The translations under genes were made by a program, and so were the position numbers. The notes below the pieces were generated by a model, which was given only the letters and a program-made list of their open reading frames with translations, ran no database searches and was not told where the DNA came from. 64,000 nucleotides of DNA from Pseudomonas rustica (GTDB taxonomy: Bacteria; Pseudomonadota; Gammaproteobacteria; Pseudomonadales; Pseudomonadaceae), in contig NZ_JAGYHF010000003.1 of NCBI RefSeq assembly GCF_018336155.1, forward strand, positions 434,001 through 498,000, read 5' to 3'. Of this stretch, positions 17,173 to 24,449 are shown in pieces. Numbering within the stretch: the stretch's first letter is position 1; each line of letters starts with the position of its first letter.

Positions 17173-18072
17173 ATGAAAAACATCATCGGTATCTACACCA
17201 GCCCACGCGGCCATTGGGTCGGCGATGGTTTCCCGGTTCGCACGCTGTTTTCCTACGACAACCTGGGCAAACACATCAGCCCGTTCCTGCTGCTCGATCA
17301 CGCCGGCCCCGCCGATTTCACCCCGACGACCGATCGTCGTGGCGTTGGTCAGCATCCGCACCGTGGTTTCGAAACTGTGACTATCGTTTATGACGGTGAA
17401 GTGCAGCACCGCGATTCGACCGGCAGTGGCGGCGTCATCGGCCCGGGCGATGTGCAATGGATGACGGCGGCGTCCGGGATCCTCCACGAGGAGTTTCACT
17501 CGGATGACTTCGCCAAAACCGGCGGCAAACTGGAAATGGTGCAGCTGTGGGTCAACCTGCCGGCCAAGGACAAAATGGCCGCGCCGGGCTACCAGACCAT
17601 TCTCGACCGCGACATCCCGAGCATTGCGCTCAAGGACAACGCCGGCAGCCTGCGTCTGATCGCCGGTGAGTTCGATGGCCACACCGGCCCGTCGCGCACG
17701 TTCACGCCGATCGACGTGTGGGATCTGCGCCTTAACGCCGGCAAGTTGCTGACGCTGGATCTACACGAAGGCCGCAACACCGCGCTGGTGGTATTGAAAG
17801 GCTCGGTGCAGGTCAACGGTGTGGAATCGGTGCGCGAAGGGCAGTTGGCGCTGTTCGAACGTGATGGCAAGCAACTGACCCTTGAAGCCAGTCAGGACGC
17901 GGTGGTGTTGCTGCTCAGCGGCGAACCGATCGACGAACCGATCGTCGGCCACGGCCCGTTCGTGATGAACACGAGCAGGAAATCCACCAGGCCTTCGCCG
18001 ACTTCCAGTCCGGCCGCTTCGGCCAGATGCACGCTTAACGCACAACCACTCCGCTCTACACAGGACGCGTAG
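17173..18072 (+). CDS. Pirin-family cupin protein with C-terminal frameshift
   Basis: Bicupin of the pirin family. The N-terminal cupin has the metal-binding residues of GVGQHPHRGFETVTIVYDGE and HEEFH (about 55-120), and the pirin C-terminal domain follows. Up to VMNT (near 17973) the sequence is normal; after this the reading frame gives a Ser/Pro-rich tail of about 32 residues. Reading one base further along gives an ordinary pirin ending (EQEIHQAFADFQSGRFGQMHA, stop at 18036-18038), so one C appears missing near 17973. The fold core is intact, and the product may still work. Some pirins have quercetinase activity or bind transcription factors. The start 17173 has GGAGA upstream. A genuine mutation or a sequencing error are both possible. 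Confidence 0.85.
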   Translation: MKNIIGIYTSPRGHWVGDGFPVRTLFSYDNLGKHISPFLLLDHAGPADFTPTTDRRGVGQHPHRGFETVTIVYDGEVQHRDSTGSGGVIGPGDVQWMTAASGILHEEFHSDDFAKTGGKLEMVQLWVNLPAKDKMAAPGYQTILDRDIPSIALKDNAGSLRLIAGEFDGHTGPSRTFTPIDVWDLRLNAGKLLTLDLHEGRNTALVVLKGSVQVNGVESVREGQLALFERDGKQLTLEASQDAVVLLLSGEPIDEPIVGHGPFVMNTSRKSTRPSPTSSPAASARCTLNAQPLRSTQDA

Positions 18073-18124
18073 GCCGGTTCGAAGGCCAGGGATGGCTGTT
18101 GCCTAAAGAAAAGAGGACACGCAC

Positions 18125-18808
18125 ATGAACACTGTCAATGCCGCGAACTTCGACGGTCAGAAACCGACCATCGATGCCAGCGATGCAGCCATGCTGCTGA
18201 TCGACCACCAGAGCGGTCTGTTCCAGATCGTCAAGGACATGGACGTGCCGCAACTGCGCGCCAACGCCGTAGCGCTGGCGAAAGCGGCGACCCTGCTGAA
18301 GATGCCGGTGATTACCACAGCATCGGTGCCGCAAGGGCCGAACGGGCCGTTGATTCCGGAAATTCACGAAGCCGCGCCGCATGCGCAATACGTGGCGCGC
18401 AAGGGCGAAATCAACGCGTGGGATAACCCGGAGTTTCACGCGGCAGTCAAAGCCACTGGCAAGAAAACGTTGGTGATCGCCGGCACGCTAACCAGCGTCT
18501 GCCTGGCGTTCCCGTCCATCGCTGCCGTGCACGAAGGCTACAAGGTCTTTGCCGTGGTCGACGCGTCCGGCAATCACTCCAAACTCGCCACTGATCTGAC
18601 AGTTGCCCGTTTGGCCCAGGCCGGGGTGGTGCCGATCGACATCATGGCTACGCTTTCCGAGCTGCAAGGCTCGTGGAACCGTCCCGATGCCGAGCAGTGG
18701 GCGGCCGTCTACGCCCAGGCCATGCCGCATTATCAATTGCTGATCGAGAGCTACCTCAAGGCTCAGCAAGTCGCGAACGAACACGAAGTGCTGGATTCCC
18801 AGCGCTGA
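18125..18808 (+). CDS. Isochorismatase-family hydrolase (YcaC-like), paralogue 1
   Basis: 227 residues with the cysteine-hydrolase fold. Asp27 (LLIDHQSG), Arg92 ([11 protein letters not shown]) and Cys126 ([11 protein letters not shown]) correspond to the putative catalytic triad of E. coli YcaC. It has about 8 extra residues at the N terminus and 18 at the C terminus relative to the following paralogue. AGAGGA precedes the ATG. It sits between pirin and a second YcaC-like gene, all in one direction, consistent with one operon controlled by the divergent LysR. The natural substrate of YcaC-like enzymes is not known; true isochorismate hydrolysis is unlikely. Confidence 0.85.
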   Translation: MNTVNAANFDGQKPTIDASDAAMLLIDHQSGLFQIVKDMDVPQLRANAVALAKAATLLKMPVITTASVPQGPNGPLIPEIHEAAPHAQYVARKGEINAWDNPEFHAAVKATGKKTLVIAGTLTSVCLAFPSIAAVHEGYKVFAVVDASGNHSKLATDLTVARLAQAGVVPIDIMATLSELQGSWNRPDAEQWAAVYAQAMPHYQLLIESYLKAQQVANEHEVLDSQR

Positions 18809-18865
18809 TCGAGTCTCCTGAGGCCGACCCCCCGTCGGCCTCTACAACACGCGAGGATTACTGCA

Positions 18866-19492
18866 ATGACCACTCAATACAAACGTCTGGACAAGAACAA
18901 CGCTGCGGTGCTGCTGGTCGATCACCAGGCCGGGCTGCTGTCGCTGGTGCGCGACATCGATCCGGACAAATTCAAAAACAACGTGCTGGCGCTGGCCGAT
19001 CTGGCCAAGTACTTCAAACTGCCGACAATCCTCACCACCAGTTTCGAAACCGGCCCCAACGGCCCGCTGGTGCCTGAGCTGAAAGCGCTGTTTCCGGATG
19101 CGCCGTACATCGCTCGTCCAGGCCAGATCAACGCTTGGGACAACGAAGATTTCGTCAAGGCGATCAAGGCGACGGGCAAGAAGCAACTGATCATTGCTGG
19201 CGTGGTGACCGAGGTCTGCGTGGCGTTCCCGGCACTGTCGGCGATAGAGGAAGGTTTTGATGTGTTTGTGGTGACCGATGCCTCAGGCACGTTCAACGAA
19301 TTGACCCGCGAATCGGCGTGGAATCGTATGTCCACGGCGGGTGCGCAGTTGATGACCTGGTTCGGTCTGGCCTGCGAGCTGCACCGCGACTGGCGCAACG
19401 ACGTTGAAGGGCTGGGCACGCTCTTCTCCAACCACATCCCGGATTACCGCAACCTGTTCACCAGCTACAACAGCCTGTCTAACGACAAATAA
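18866..19492 (+). CDS. ycaC: YcaC-type cysteine hydrolase, paralogue 2
   Basis: 208 residues, collinear with E. coli YcaC from start to end. Asp19 (LLVDHQAG), Arg84 (IARPGQINAWDNEDF) and Cys118 (GVVTEVCVAFPAL) form the expected triad. Fifty-seven bases separate it from the first paralogue, and GAGGA precedes the ATG. The pair probably arose by tandem duplication, since both keep the NAWDN and C-terminal SYNSL-like context, but they have diverged well. Substrate unknown. The family B repeat right after it may serve as the operon's terminator. Confidence 0.9.
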   Translation: MTTQYKRLDKNNAAVLLVDHQAGLLSLVRDIDPDKFKNNVLALADLAKYFKLPTILTTSFETGPNGPLVPELKALFPDAPYIARPGQINAWDNEDFVKAIKATGKKQLIIAGVVTEVCVAFPALSAIEEGFDVFVVTDASGTFNELTRESAWNRMSTAGAQLMTWFGLACELHRDWRNDVEGLGTLFSNHIPDYRNLFTSYNSLSNDK

Positions 19493-19511
19493 CCCGCGCC
19501 ACCCGCAAACC

Positions 19512-19594
19512 CCTGTAGGAGCTGCCGAAGGCTGCGATCTTTTGACTTGGTTTTTGAAGGTCAAAAGATCGCAGCCTGCGGCAGCTCCTACAGG
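19512..19594. repeat. Palindromic repeat (family B)
   Basis: Inverted arms CCTGTAGGAGCTGCCGAAGG ... and CCTGCGGCAGCTCCTACAGG around an A/T-rich loop, ending 20 bases after the ycaC stop begins. Followed by GGGTTTTGTGGG, so it may also end transcription. Confidence 0.85.
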
Positions 19595-19700
19595 GTTTTG
19601 TGGGTTTTTTGCGGGTGTGTTCATGCTGTGAAATCAATTGCTCCTACACTCTCCCAATCTGTGCGATCTTCTCGCGATTGGCCCCCGTCGGAGTTGTTTG

Positions 19701-21143
19701 ATGCTGTCTCTGCTGACCGAACACCCGTTGTTTTGCGCGTTGGTCCTGATCCTCCTTGATCTCGGTCTGTGGCGCCTGATCAGTTCCCGTGGCAGCGAGT
19801 GGAAACTGCTGGTGCGCGTGCTGATTTTTACCCTGTTCAGCATCTTGCTGTTCAACGAAGGCCTCAACCCGATGGAGCCCGCGCCGTGGGCCGACAACGT
19901 GCCGCTGCACCTGGCGGCGACCGGGTTGCAGATTGGCTGGTGGCTGTTCGGCGCGCGCACCCTGACGGTGTTGATCGGCGCGGTGATGATGCAACGGGTC
20001 GGCCACACCGGGCGGTTGTTGCAGGATTTGCTCGGTGCGGTGATTTTCCTTATCGCGATTATCGCGGCGCTGGCCTACGTGCTCGATCTGCCGGTCAAAG
20101 GCGTGCTGGCGACGTCCGGAGCGTTGGCGATCATCGTCGGTCTGGCCCTGCAGAGCACGCTCAGCGATGTGTTTTCCGGGATCGTCCTCAACACCACCAA
20201 GCCTTATCAACTGGATGACTGGATTTCCATCGACGGCACCGAAGGTCGGGTCACCGATATCGATTGGCGTGCCACGCGCCTGCAAACCAGTCAGGGCAGC
20301 ATGGCGGTGATTCCCAACTCGCTGGCGGCCAAGGCGAAGATCATCAACTTCAGTCGGCCGAGCAATATGTTCGGCGTCGCGGTCAGCGTGCAGGTCAGCC
20401 CGCATGCGCGGCCCAGTTCAGTGATCGAATCGCTGGAGCGGGCGATGCAGGGCTGTCGGCAATTGCTCGACAACCCGGCGCCGAGTGTCGCGCTGAAAAG
20501 CTCCGGCAGCAGCGGCGCGGAATACGAGATCAGCGGTTTCGTCGCGTCGATGGGCGAGAAACGCGTGGTGCGCAATCAGCTGTTTGATCTGGCGTACCGG
20601 CACTTGCAGGCGTCCGGGGTCAATCTGCTGTCGAGCGATGAAAGCAGCGCGCCGAGCAACCTGTCGCGGCCACGGGCATTGCTCGACAGTTCGCCGATCT
20701 TCTCGACGCTGCGTCAGGAAGAGAAAGAAACCTTCAGCCAGAACATGACCCTGCAAAATTTCCGCACTGGCGAGACGATCCTGGAGGCGGGGGAGGTAAG
20801 CGATCACTTGTTCATCATCGAGTCGGGCGTGGTCACAGTGACGCTGACCCGCCACGGCACGCCGTTCGAGTCAGGGCGCATGGGCCCGGGCGAAGTGATC
20901 GGCGAGGCGGGCATCCTTTCCGATTCCTCGGTGCCGGCCAAGTTTGCCGCGAAAACCTTCTGCGCCCTGTATCGCATCGAAAAGACTTACCTGAAGCCGT
21001 GCCTCGACGCTCGCCACGACATCAGCGATGCGATGAAAACCTTGCTCGATTACCGCCTGCACAAGGCGCAATCGCTGACCGAGGAGGCGCCGGTGGTGGT
21101 GGCGAAAAAAGGCTTCCTGCAATGGCTGCGCAGTCGCGCCTGA
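19701..21143 (+). CDS. MscS-family channel fused to a cyclic-nucleotide-binding-like domain
   Basis: 480 residues. Five or so membrane helices occupy residues 1-150. The pore helix and beta domain follow (GVLATSGALAIIVGLALQ, then STLSDVFSGIVLN, KPYQLDDWISIDGTEGRV), typical of MscS. The C-terminal 330-455 region is a CAP/CNB-like beta roll (FRTGETILEAGEVSDHLFIIESG). Fusions of this type are described as bCNG channels of the MscS superfamily. In the phosphate-binding cassette the Gly-Glu pair (Glu402) is present, but the usual Pro-Arg is replaced by VPAKF (411-415), so cAMP binding by the normal route is doubtful. The start at 19701 with GGAG upstream is preferred to 19638. Confidence 0.9.
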   Translation: MLSLLTEHPLFCALVLILLDLGLWRLISSRGSEWKLLVRVLIFTLFSILLFNEGLNPMEPAPWADNVPLHLAATGLQIGWWLFGARTLTVLIGAVMMQRVGHTGRLLQDLLGAVIFLIAIIAALAYVLDLPVKGVLATSGALAIIVGLALQSTLSDVFSGIVLNTTKPYQLDDWISIDGTEGRVTDIDWRATRLQTSQGSMAVIPNSLAAKAKIINFSRPSNMFGVAVSVQVSPHARPSSVIESLERAMQGCRQLLDNPAPSVALKSSGSSGAEYEISGFVASMGEKRVVRNQLFDLAYRHLQASGVNLLSSDESSAPSNLSRPRALLDSSPIFSTLRQEEKETFSQNMTLQNFRTGETILEAGEVSDHLFIIESGVVTVTLTRHGTPFESGRMGPGEVIGEAGILSDSSVPAKFAAKTFCALYRIEKTYLKPCLDARHDISDAMKTLLDYRLHKAQSLTEEAPVVVAKKGFLQWLRSRA

Positions 21144-21148
21144 ATGTT

Positions 21149-21730
21149 TTATGCGTAGGCGGCGAGTTTCTGTTCCAGGTGCGCGCGCACTTGCGGCCAT
21201 TCGTCGTCGATGATGCTGAAACGCACCGAGTTGCGTTTGCGCCCGTCCGGCATGATCCGTTCATGACGGACGATACCTTCCTGCTGCGCGCCGAGACGCA
21301 GGATCGCCTGGCGTGATTTCTGATTGTTCTCGTCGGTGGTGAACTGCACACGCACGCAATCGAGCACTTCGAAGGCGTGGCGCAGCATCAGGTATTTGGC
21401 TTCGGTGTTGACGAAGGATTTCTGCCAGCTCGCCGAGATCCAGCTGCTGCCGATTTCCAGCTTGCGATTGAGCGGATCGATCTTCCAGAAGCGTGTTGAG
21501 CCGATCACCTCGCCGGTGTCCTTCAAGACGATGACAAACGGCATCACCGTGCCGGCCTCTCGGCCGTCGAGGGCCTTTTTCAGATAGCTGTCGACGGTGC
21601 TGGCCGATGGCACGACGGTCACGGTGAGGTTCCACAATTCGCCGTCGGCAGCCGCATGGAGCAGGGCGGCGGCATCGGAATACTCAAGCGGGCGCAGAAG
21701 GATGCGCTGACCTTGCAGCGTGGTTGGCAT
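21149..21730 (-). CDS. GNAT acetyltransferase, RimJ/RimL type
   Basis: 193 residues. The acetyl-CoA fold is seen in the order VIVLKDTGEVIGSTRFWKID (beta2-beta3), the KLEIGSSWISASWQKSFVNTEAK stretch that replaces the usual pantetheine loop region, and the C-terminal DENNQKSRQAILRLGAQQEG, the hallmark of the RimJ/RimL branch that acetylates protein N termini or small amines. It converges with the MscS-type gene (stops 5 bases apart) and is divergent from xthA. The substrate cannot be told from the sequence. No good ribosome-binding site is seen before the ATG at 21730, so a slightly shorter start is possible. Confidence 0.85.
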   Translation of the reverse strand: MPTTLQGQRILLRPLEYSDAAALLHAAADGELWNLTVTVVPSASTVDSYLKKALDGREAGTVMPFVIVLKDTGEVIGSTRFWKIDPLNRKLEIGSSWISASWQKSFVNTEAKYLMLRHAFEVLDCVRVQFTTDENNQKSRQAILRLGAQQEGIVRHERIMPDGRKRNSVRFSIIDDEWPQVRAHLEQKLAAYA

Positions 21731-21859
21731 GGGATTCAGGTCTCGGCAGAGCGGGCGAAGGGCGAGCGCCTATTACGCCGCAGCGGACGGATCCGATGCA
21801 ACCGCTGCGATGTTCACGCGGTCACAATTTTCACAGCCCACGGGCAGGAGCCTCAGCCG

Positions 21860-22654
21860 ATGAAAAACCTGCGGATCGCCACCTACAACGTCAACGGTTT
21901 ACGCGCGCGTTTGCCGAACCTGCTGGATTGGCTCAAGCGCGAGCAACCAGACATCGCCTGCCTGCAAGAACTCAAATCGGTCGACACGGCATTCCCCGCC
22001 GCCGAACTGGAAGCCGCCGGTTATGGGGCGATCTGGCAAGGGCAGGCGGCGTGGAATGGTGTGGCGATTCTCGCCCTTGACGCGCAGCCGCTGGAGAGCC
22101 GTCGCGGTTTGCCCGGTGATCCCGACGACAAACACAGTCGCTACCTGGAAGCGGCGGTGCACGGCGTGCTCGTCGGTTGCCTGTACCTGCCTAACGGCAA
22201 TCCGCAGCCGGGGCCGAAATTCGATTACAAACTGGCGTGGTTCGAACGGCTGATCCGCCACGCGAAAGACCTGCAAAGCAGCGATCACCCGGTGGTGCTG
22301 GCCGGTGATTACAACGTCGTGCCCACCGACATGGACATCTACAACACCCGCTCATGGCTCAAGGACGCTTTGCTGCAACCCGAAAGTCGCGAGTGTTATC
22401 AGCGCCTGCTCGATCAAGGCTGGACGGATTCGCTGCGGCATCTGTATCCCGAGGATCGCCTCTACACTTTCTGGGATTACTTCCGCCAACACTGGCAAAC
22501 CAATTCCGGTTTGCGCATCGATCATCTGCTGCTTAATCCGGCATTGAGCCCGTATCTGCACGAGGCCGGCGTAGACGCGTGGGTGCGCAATGAACCGCAC
22601 GCCAGTGACCATGCGCCAACGTGGATTCGCATCGGCTCACGTAAAAAGCGCTAG
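21860..22654 (+). CDS. xthA: Exodeoxyribonuclease III / AP endonuclease
   Basis: 264 residues of the EEP nuclease family. Asn10 (ATYNVNGLR), Glu37 (CLQELKS), the GDYNVVP motif and the terminal SDHAP motif provide the metal and catalytic residues. The enzyme cuts 5' to abasic sites and removes 3' blocks in base-excision repair. The ATG at 21860 has AGGAG-like sequence upstream and matches the family start MKNLRIATYN. It is divergent from the GNAT gene. P. aeruginosa has more than one ExoIII-like enzyme, so it could be either XthA or its paralogue Exo. Confidence 0.92.
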   Translation: MKNLRIATYNVNGLRARLPNLLDWLKREQPDIACLQELKSVDTAFPAAELEAAGYGAIWQGQAAWNGVAILALDAQPLESRRGLPGDPDDKHSRYLEAAVHGVLVGCLYLPNGNPQPGPKFDYKLAWFERLIRHAKDLQSSDHPVVLAGDYNVVPTDMDIYNTRSWLKDALLQPESRECYQRLLDQGWTDSLRHLYPEDRLYTFWDYFRQHWQTNSGLRIDHLLLNPALSPYLHEAGVDAWVRNEPHASDHAPTWIRIGSRKKR

Positions 22655-22755
22655 CAGGCGATTGGCGAAATCAATTGTCGAAATGAGTGGCTGATCCCGT
22701 ATACATGGCGACCATCAACGCAGTGAACTGCGGCCCCATGCAAAAGGATTGAGCA

Positions 22756-23589
22756 ATGAGCGAGCCACGCCTGACGAACCTGAAGCTGTACCTGCAACGT
22801 TTGGGTTTTGATGCACCGCCAGCGCCGACGCTGGAAAACTTGCGGCTGCTGCAATGGCGCCACACCGGGGTCTTTCCTTTCGAGAATCTGGCGACGATTA
22901 CTGGCGCACCGGTGCTGATCGATCTGCCGTCCATTGAAGAAAAAATCCTGCTCGGCGGTCGCGGTGGCTGCTGCTATGAGCTGAATAATCTGTTCTTCAC
23001 CCTGCTGCTTGAGCTGGGCTTCGACGCTCGCGCCATCAGCGGCCGTGTGGTGATGAATCAGCCGGAAGGCAGCTGGACGGCGCGCACGCACCGCTTGAGT
23101 CTGGTCACGCTGGACGGTGTGCGCTACATCACCGACGTCGGTTTCGGCGGCATGGTGCCGACCGCGCCGCTGCTTCTCGATACCGAGGCAGAACAAATCA
23201 CCCCGCACGAACCCTATCGCATCGACAAACAAGCCGATGGCTACATGCTGCAAGCCAACGTCGCCGGCGAGTGGCGGCCGATGTATCTGTTCGACCTGCA
23301 ACGCCAGGAAGACATCGATTTCACCATCGGCAACTGGTACGTCTCGGCCCATCCCGACTCTCCGTTTACCCAACGCCTGATGGCGGCGCGTACCGGTGAT
23401 GGCTGGCGCAAAACCCTCAACAACGGCAGTTTCGCGCTTCATCGCATGGGCTCAAGCGGCGAGCGGCGCGAAATCACCGAGGTGACGGCATTGATCGAAC
23501 TGCTGGTTCAGGAGTTCGACATTCACCTGCCGGACGTGCCGCATACACGGCATTCCCTCGAACGAATGATCGTACCGGCCAAAGCCTAA
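22756..23589 (+). CDS. nat: Arylamine N-acetyltransferase
   Basis: 277 residues, the usual NAT length. The catalytic triad Cys73 (RGGCCYELN), His112 (THRLSL) and Asp127 (YITDVGFGG) is complete. The enzyme transfers acetyl from acetyl-CoA to arylamines and hydrazines; in Pseudomonas the natural substrate is uncertain. AAGGAT precedes the ATG. It lies alone between xthA and the toxin-antitoxin pair, whose antitoxin stop overlaps its 3' end by four bases on the other strand. Confidence 0.93.
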   Translation: MSEPRLTNLKLYLQRLGFDAPPAPTLENLRLLQWRHTGVFPFENLATITGAPVLIDLPSIEEKILLGGRGGCCYELNNLFFTLLLELGFDARAISGRVVMNQPEGSWTARTHRLSLVTLDGVRYITDVGFGGMVPTAPLLLDTEAEQITPHEPYRIDKQADGYMLQANVAGEWRPMYLFDLQRQEDIDFTIGNWYVSAHPDSPFTQRLMAARTGDGWRKTLNNGSFALHRMGSSGERREITEVTALIELLVQEFDIHLPDVPHTRHSLERMIVPAKA

Positions 23590-23906
23590 GGCTTGGCATC
23601 CGGTTCCAGCACCCGGCGAATTTCCCCGGCCGCTGCCGACAATTTTTTCTCAAGACTCTTGAGGTCGGCGGCGGTAATGCCTTTGCTGAATTGCAGCGGA
23701 TCGTCCTGGTCGTGCTTTTCGGCATCGAGCAAGGCATGGCGCAGCGTGTTGTTGATCACCGTCTGATAACCAAACCCCTCGTTCTCCGCCACCGTGCGTG
23801 CGGCATCGATGACGGCATCGTCGAGCATGATGGTGATCCGGGTTTTGCCCTTGGCGGACGCCACAGCGCCGCGTTTGCCTTGGGAGAAGTCATATTCGTC
23901 TTTCAT
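23586..23906 (-). CDS. brnA: BrnA-like antitoxin
   Basis: 106 residues. The central segment RITIMLDDAVIDAARTVAENEGFGYQTVINNTLRHAL (about 22-58) is a ribbon-helix-helix DNA-binding domain as in BrnA/CopG antitoxins, followed by a tail that would wrap the toxin. It is the second gene of a toxin-first operon, overlapping brnT by 17 bases, the normal BrnT-BrnA order. It should neutralise BrnT and repress the operon through the inverted repeat before brnT. The N-terminal extension of about 20 residues and the C-terminal extension are longer than in the type protein from Brucella. Confidence 0.82.
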   Translation of the reverse strand: MKDEYDFSQGKRGAVASAKGKTRITIMLDDAVIDAARTVAENEGFGYQTVINNTLRHALLDAEKHDQDDPLQFSKGITAADLKSLEKKLSAAAGEIRRVLEPDAKP

Positions 23907-24195
23907 TGGTCAAGCCCTCCAGAAAATAGGCGCAACGCTCGCTCGGTGTGGCGACACGTGCAGAAATGATTCGAACGACATTCGGCTCGCGATAACTGTA
24001 TGCGACGACCAGCAAGCGTCCCTTGGCGTCGAGACCGATCGTGATCCAGCGTTGTTCGTCGTGATCGTTGTCTTCAACGGTTATTGCTCGTTCGTCGTAA
24101 AAGACCGCTTCGGTCTCGGCGAGGCTGATGCCCCTGTGCTTGAGTTTGTTGGCTGCGTTCTTGCTTTTGTCGAACTGAATATCGATTAACTGCAT
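23890..24195 (-). CDS. brnT: BrnT-like ribonuclease toxin
   Basis: 101 residues. The BrnT pattern is clear: FDKSKNAANKLKHRGISLAETEAVFYDERAIT at the N terminus, then RWITIGLDAKGRLLVVAYSYRE and VVRIISARVATPSERCAYF at the end. BrnT is a RelE-fold ribonuclease that stops translation under stress. The first ATG has no Shine-Dalgarno sequence; instead the operator-like repeat 24196-24216 abuts the start codon, so the mRNA may be leaderless. No later Met gives a full domain. Overlaps the antitoxin gene by 17 bases. Confidence 0.82.
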   Translation of the reverse strand: MQLIDIQFDKSKNAANKLKHRGISLAETEAVFYDERAITVEDNDHDEQRWITIGLDAKGRLLVVAYSYREPNVVRIISARVATPSERCAYFLEGLTNERRI

Positions 24196-24216
24196 TATGC
24201 ATACTTTATATGTATA
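24196..24216. promoter_or_regulatory. Candidate BrnTA operator
   Basis: TATGCATA, five bases, TATGTATA: an inverted repeat with one mismatch that ends at the base before the brnT start codon. Ribbon-helix-helix antitoxins bind such paired sites. It may also contain the -10 element (TATACAT on the minus strand). Confidence 0.5.
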
Positions 24217-24369
24217 AAAAAGACTGCGACCGCACCGTCGGTCGCCATGAACACTTCAGCCTAGTGGGCGTTGGCGGAGATGCAGGCAGGGATGTGTTGC
24301 CGGATTTGTGGGCGTTGCGAGGCGCGGACTAGAAGCTTGGATGGCTACCTATCCATTTTGTGACTGGCA

Positions 24370-24383
24370 AGTTGTATACAACT
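24370..24383. promoter_or_regulatory. Perfect palindrome upstream of NCS2 transporter gene
   Basis: AGTTGTATACAACT is a perfect 14-base palindrome, 67 bases before the transporter start. TTGTATACAA-type sites are typical of GntR-family regulators. A second small palindrome, GTATTGAATAC, lies at 24403-24413. Both could be operators for a purine-responsive repressor encoded elsewhere. Confidence 0.45.
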
Positions 24384-24449
24384 CTATGGACATTTGTCCT
24401 GAGTATTGAATACAGTGTGCGCATAACAAAAACCAGGGAACCCCCCACC

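Noticed and set aside
18125..19492. Isochorismate pyruvate-hydrolase role for the two isochorismatase-fold proteins
   Set aside because: They are closer to YcaC (ARxGxINAWDN and TxVC motifs), lack siderophore or phenazine gene context and have no aryl carrier domain.
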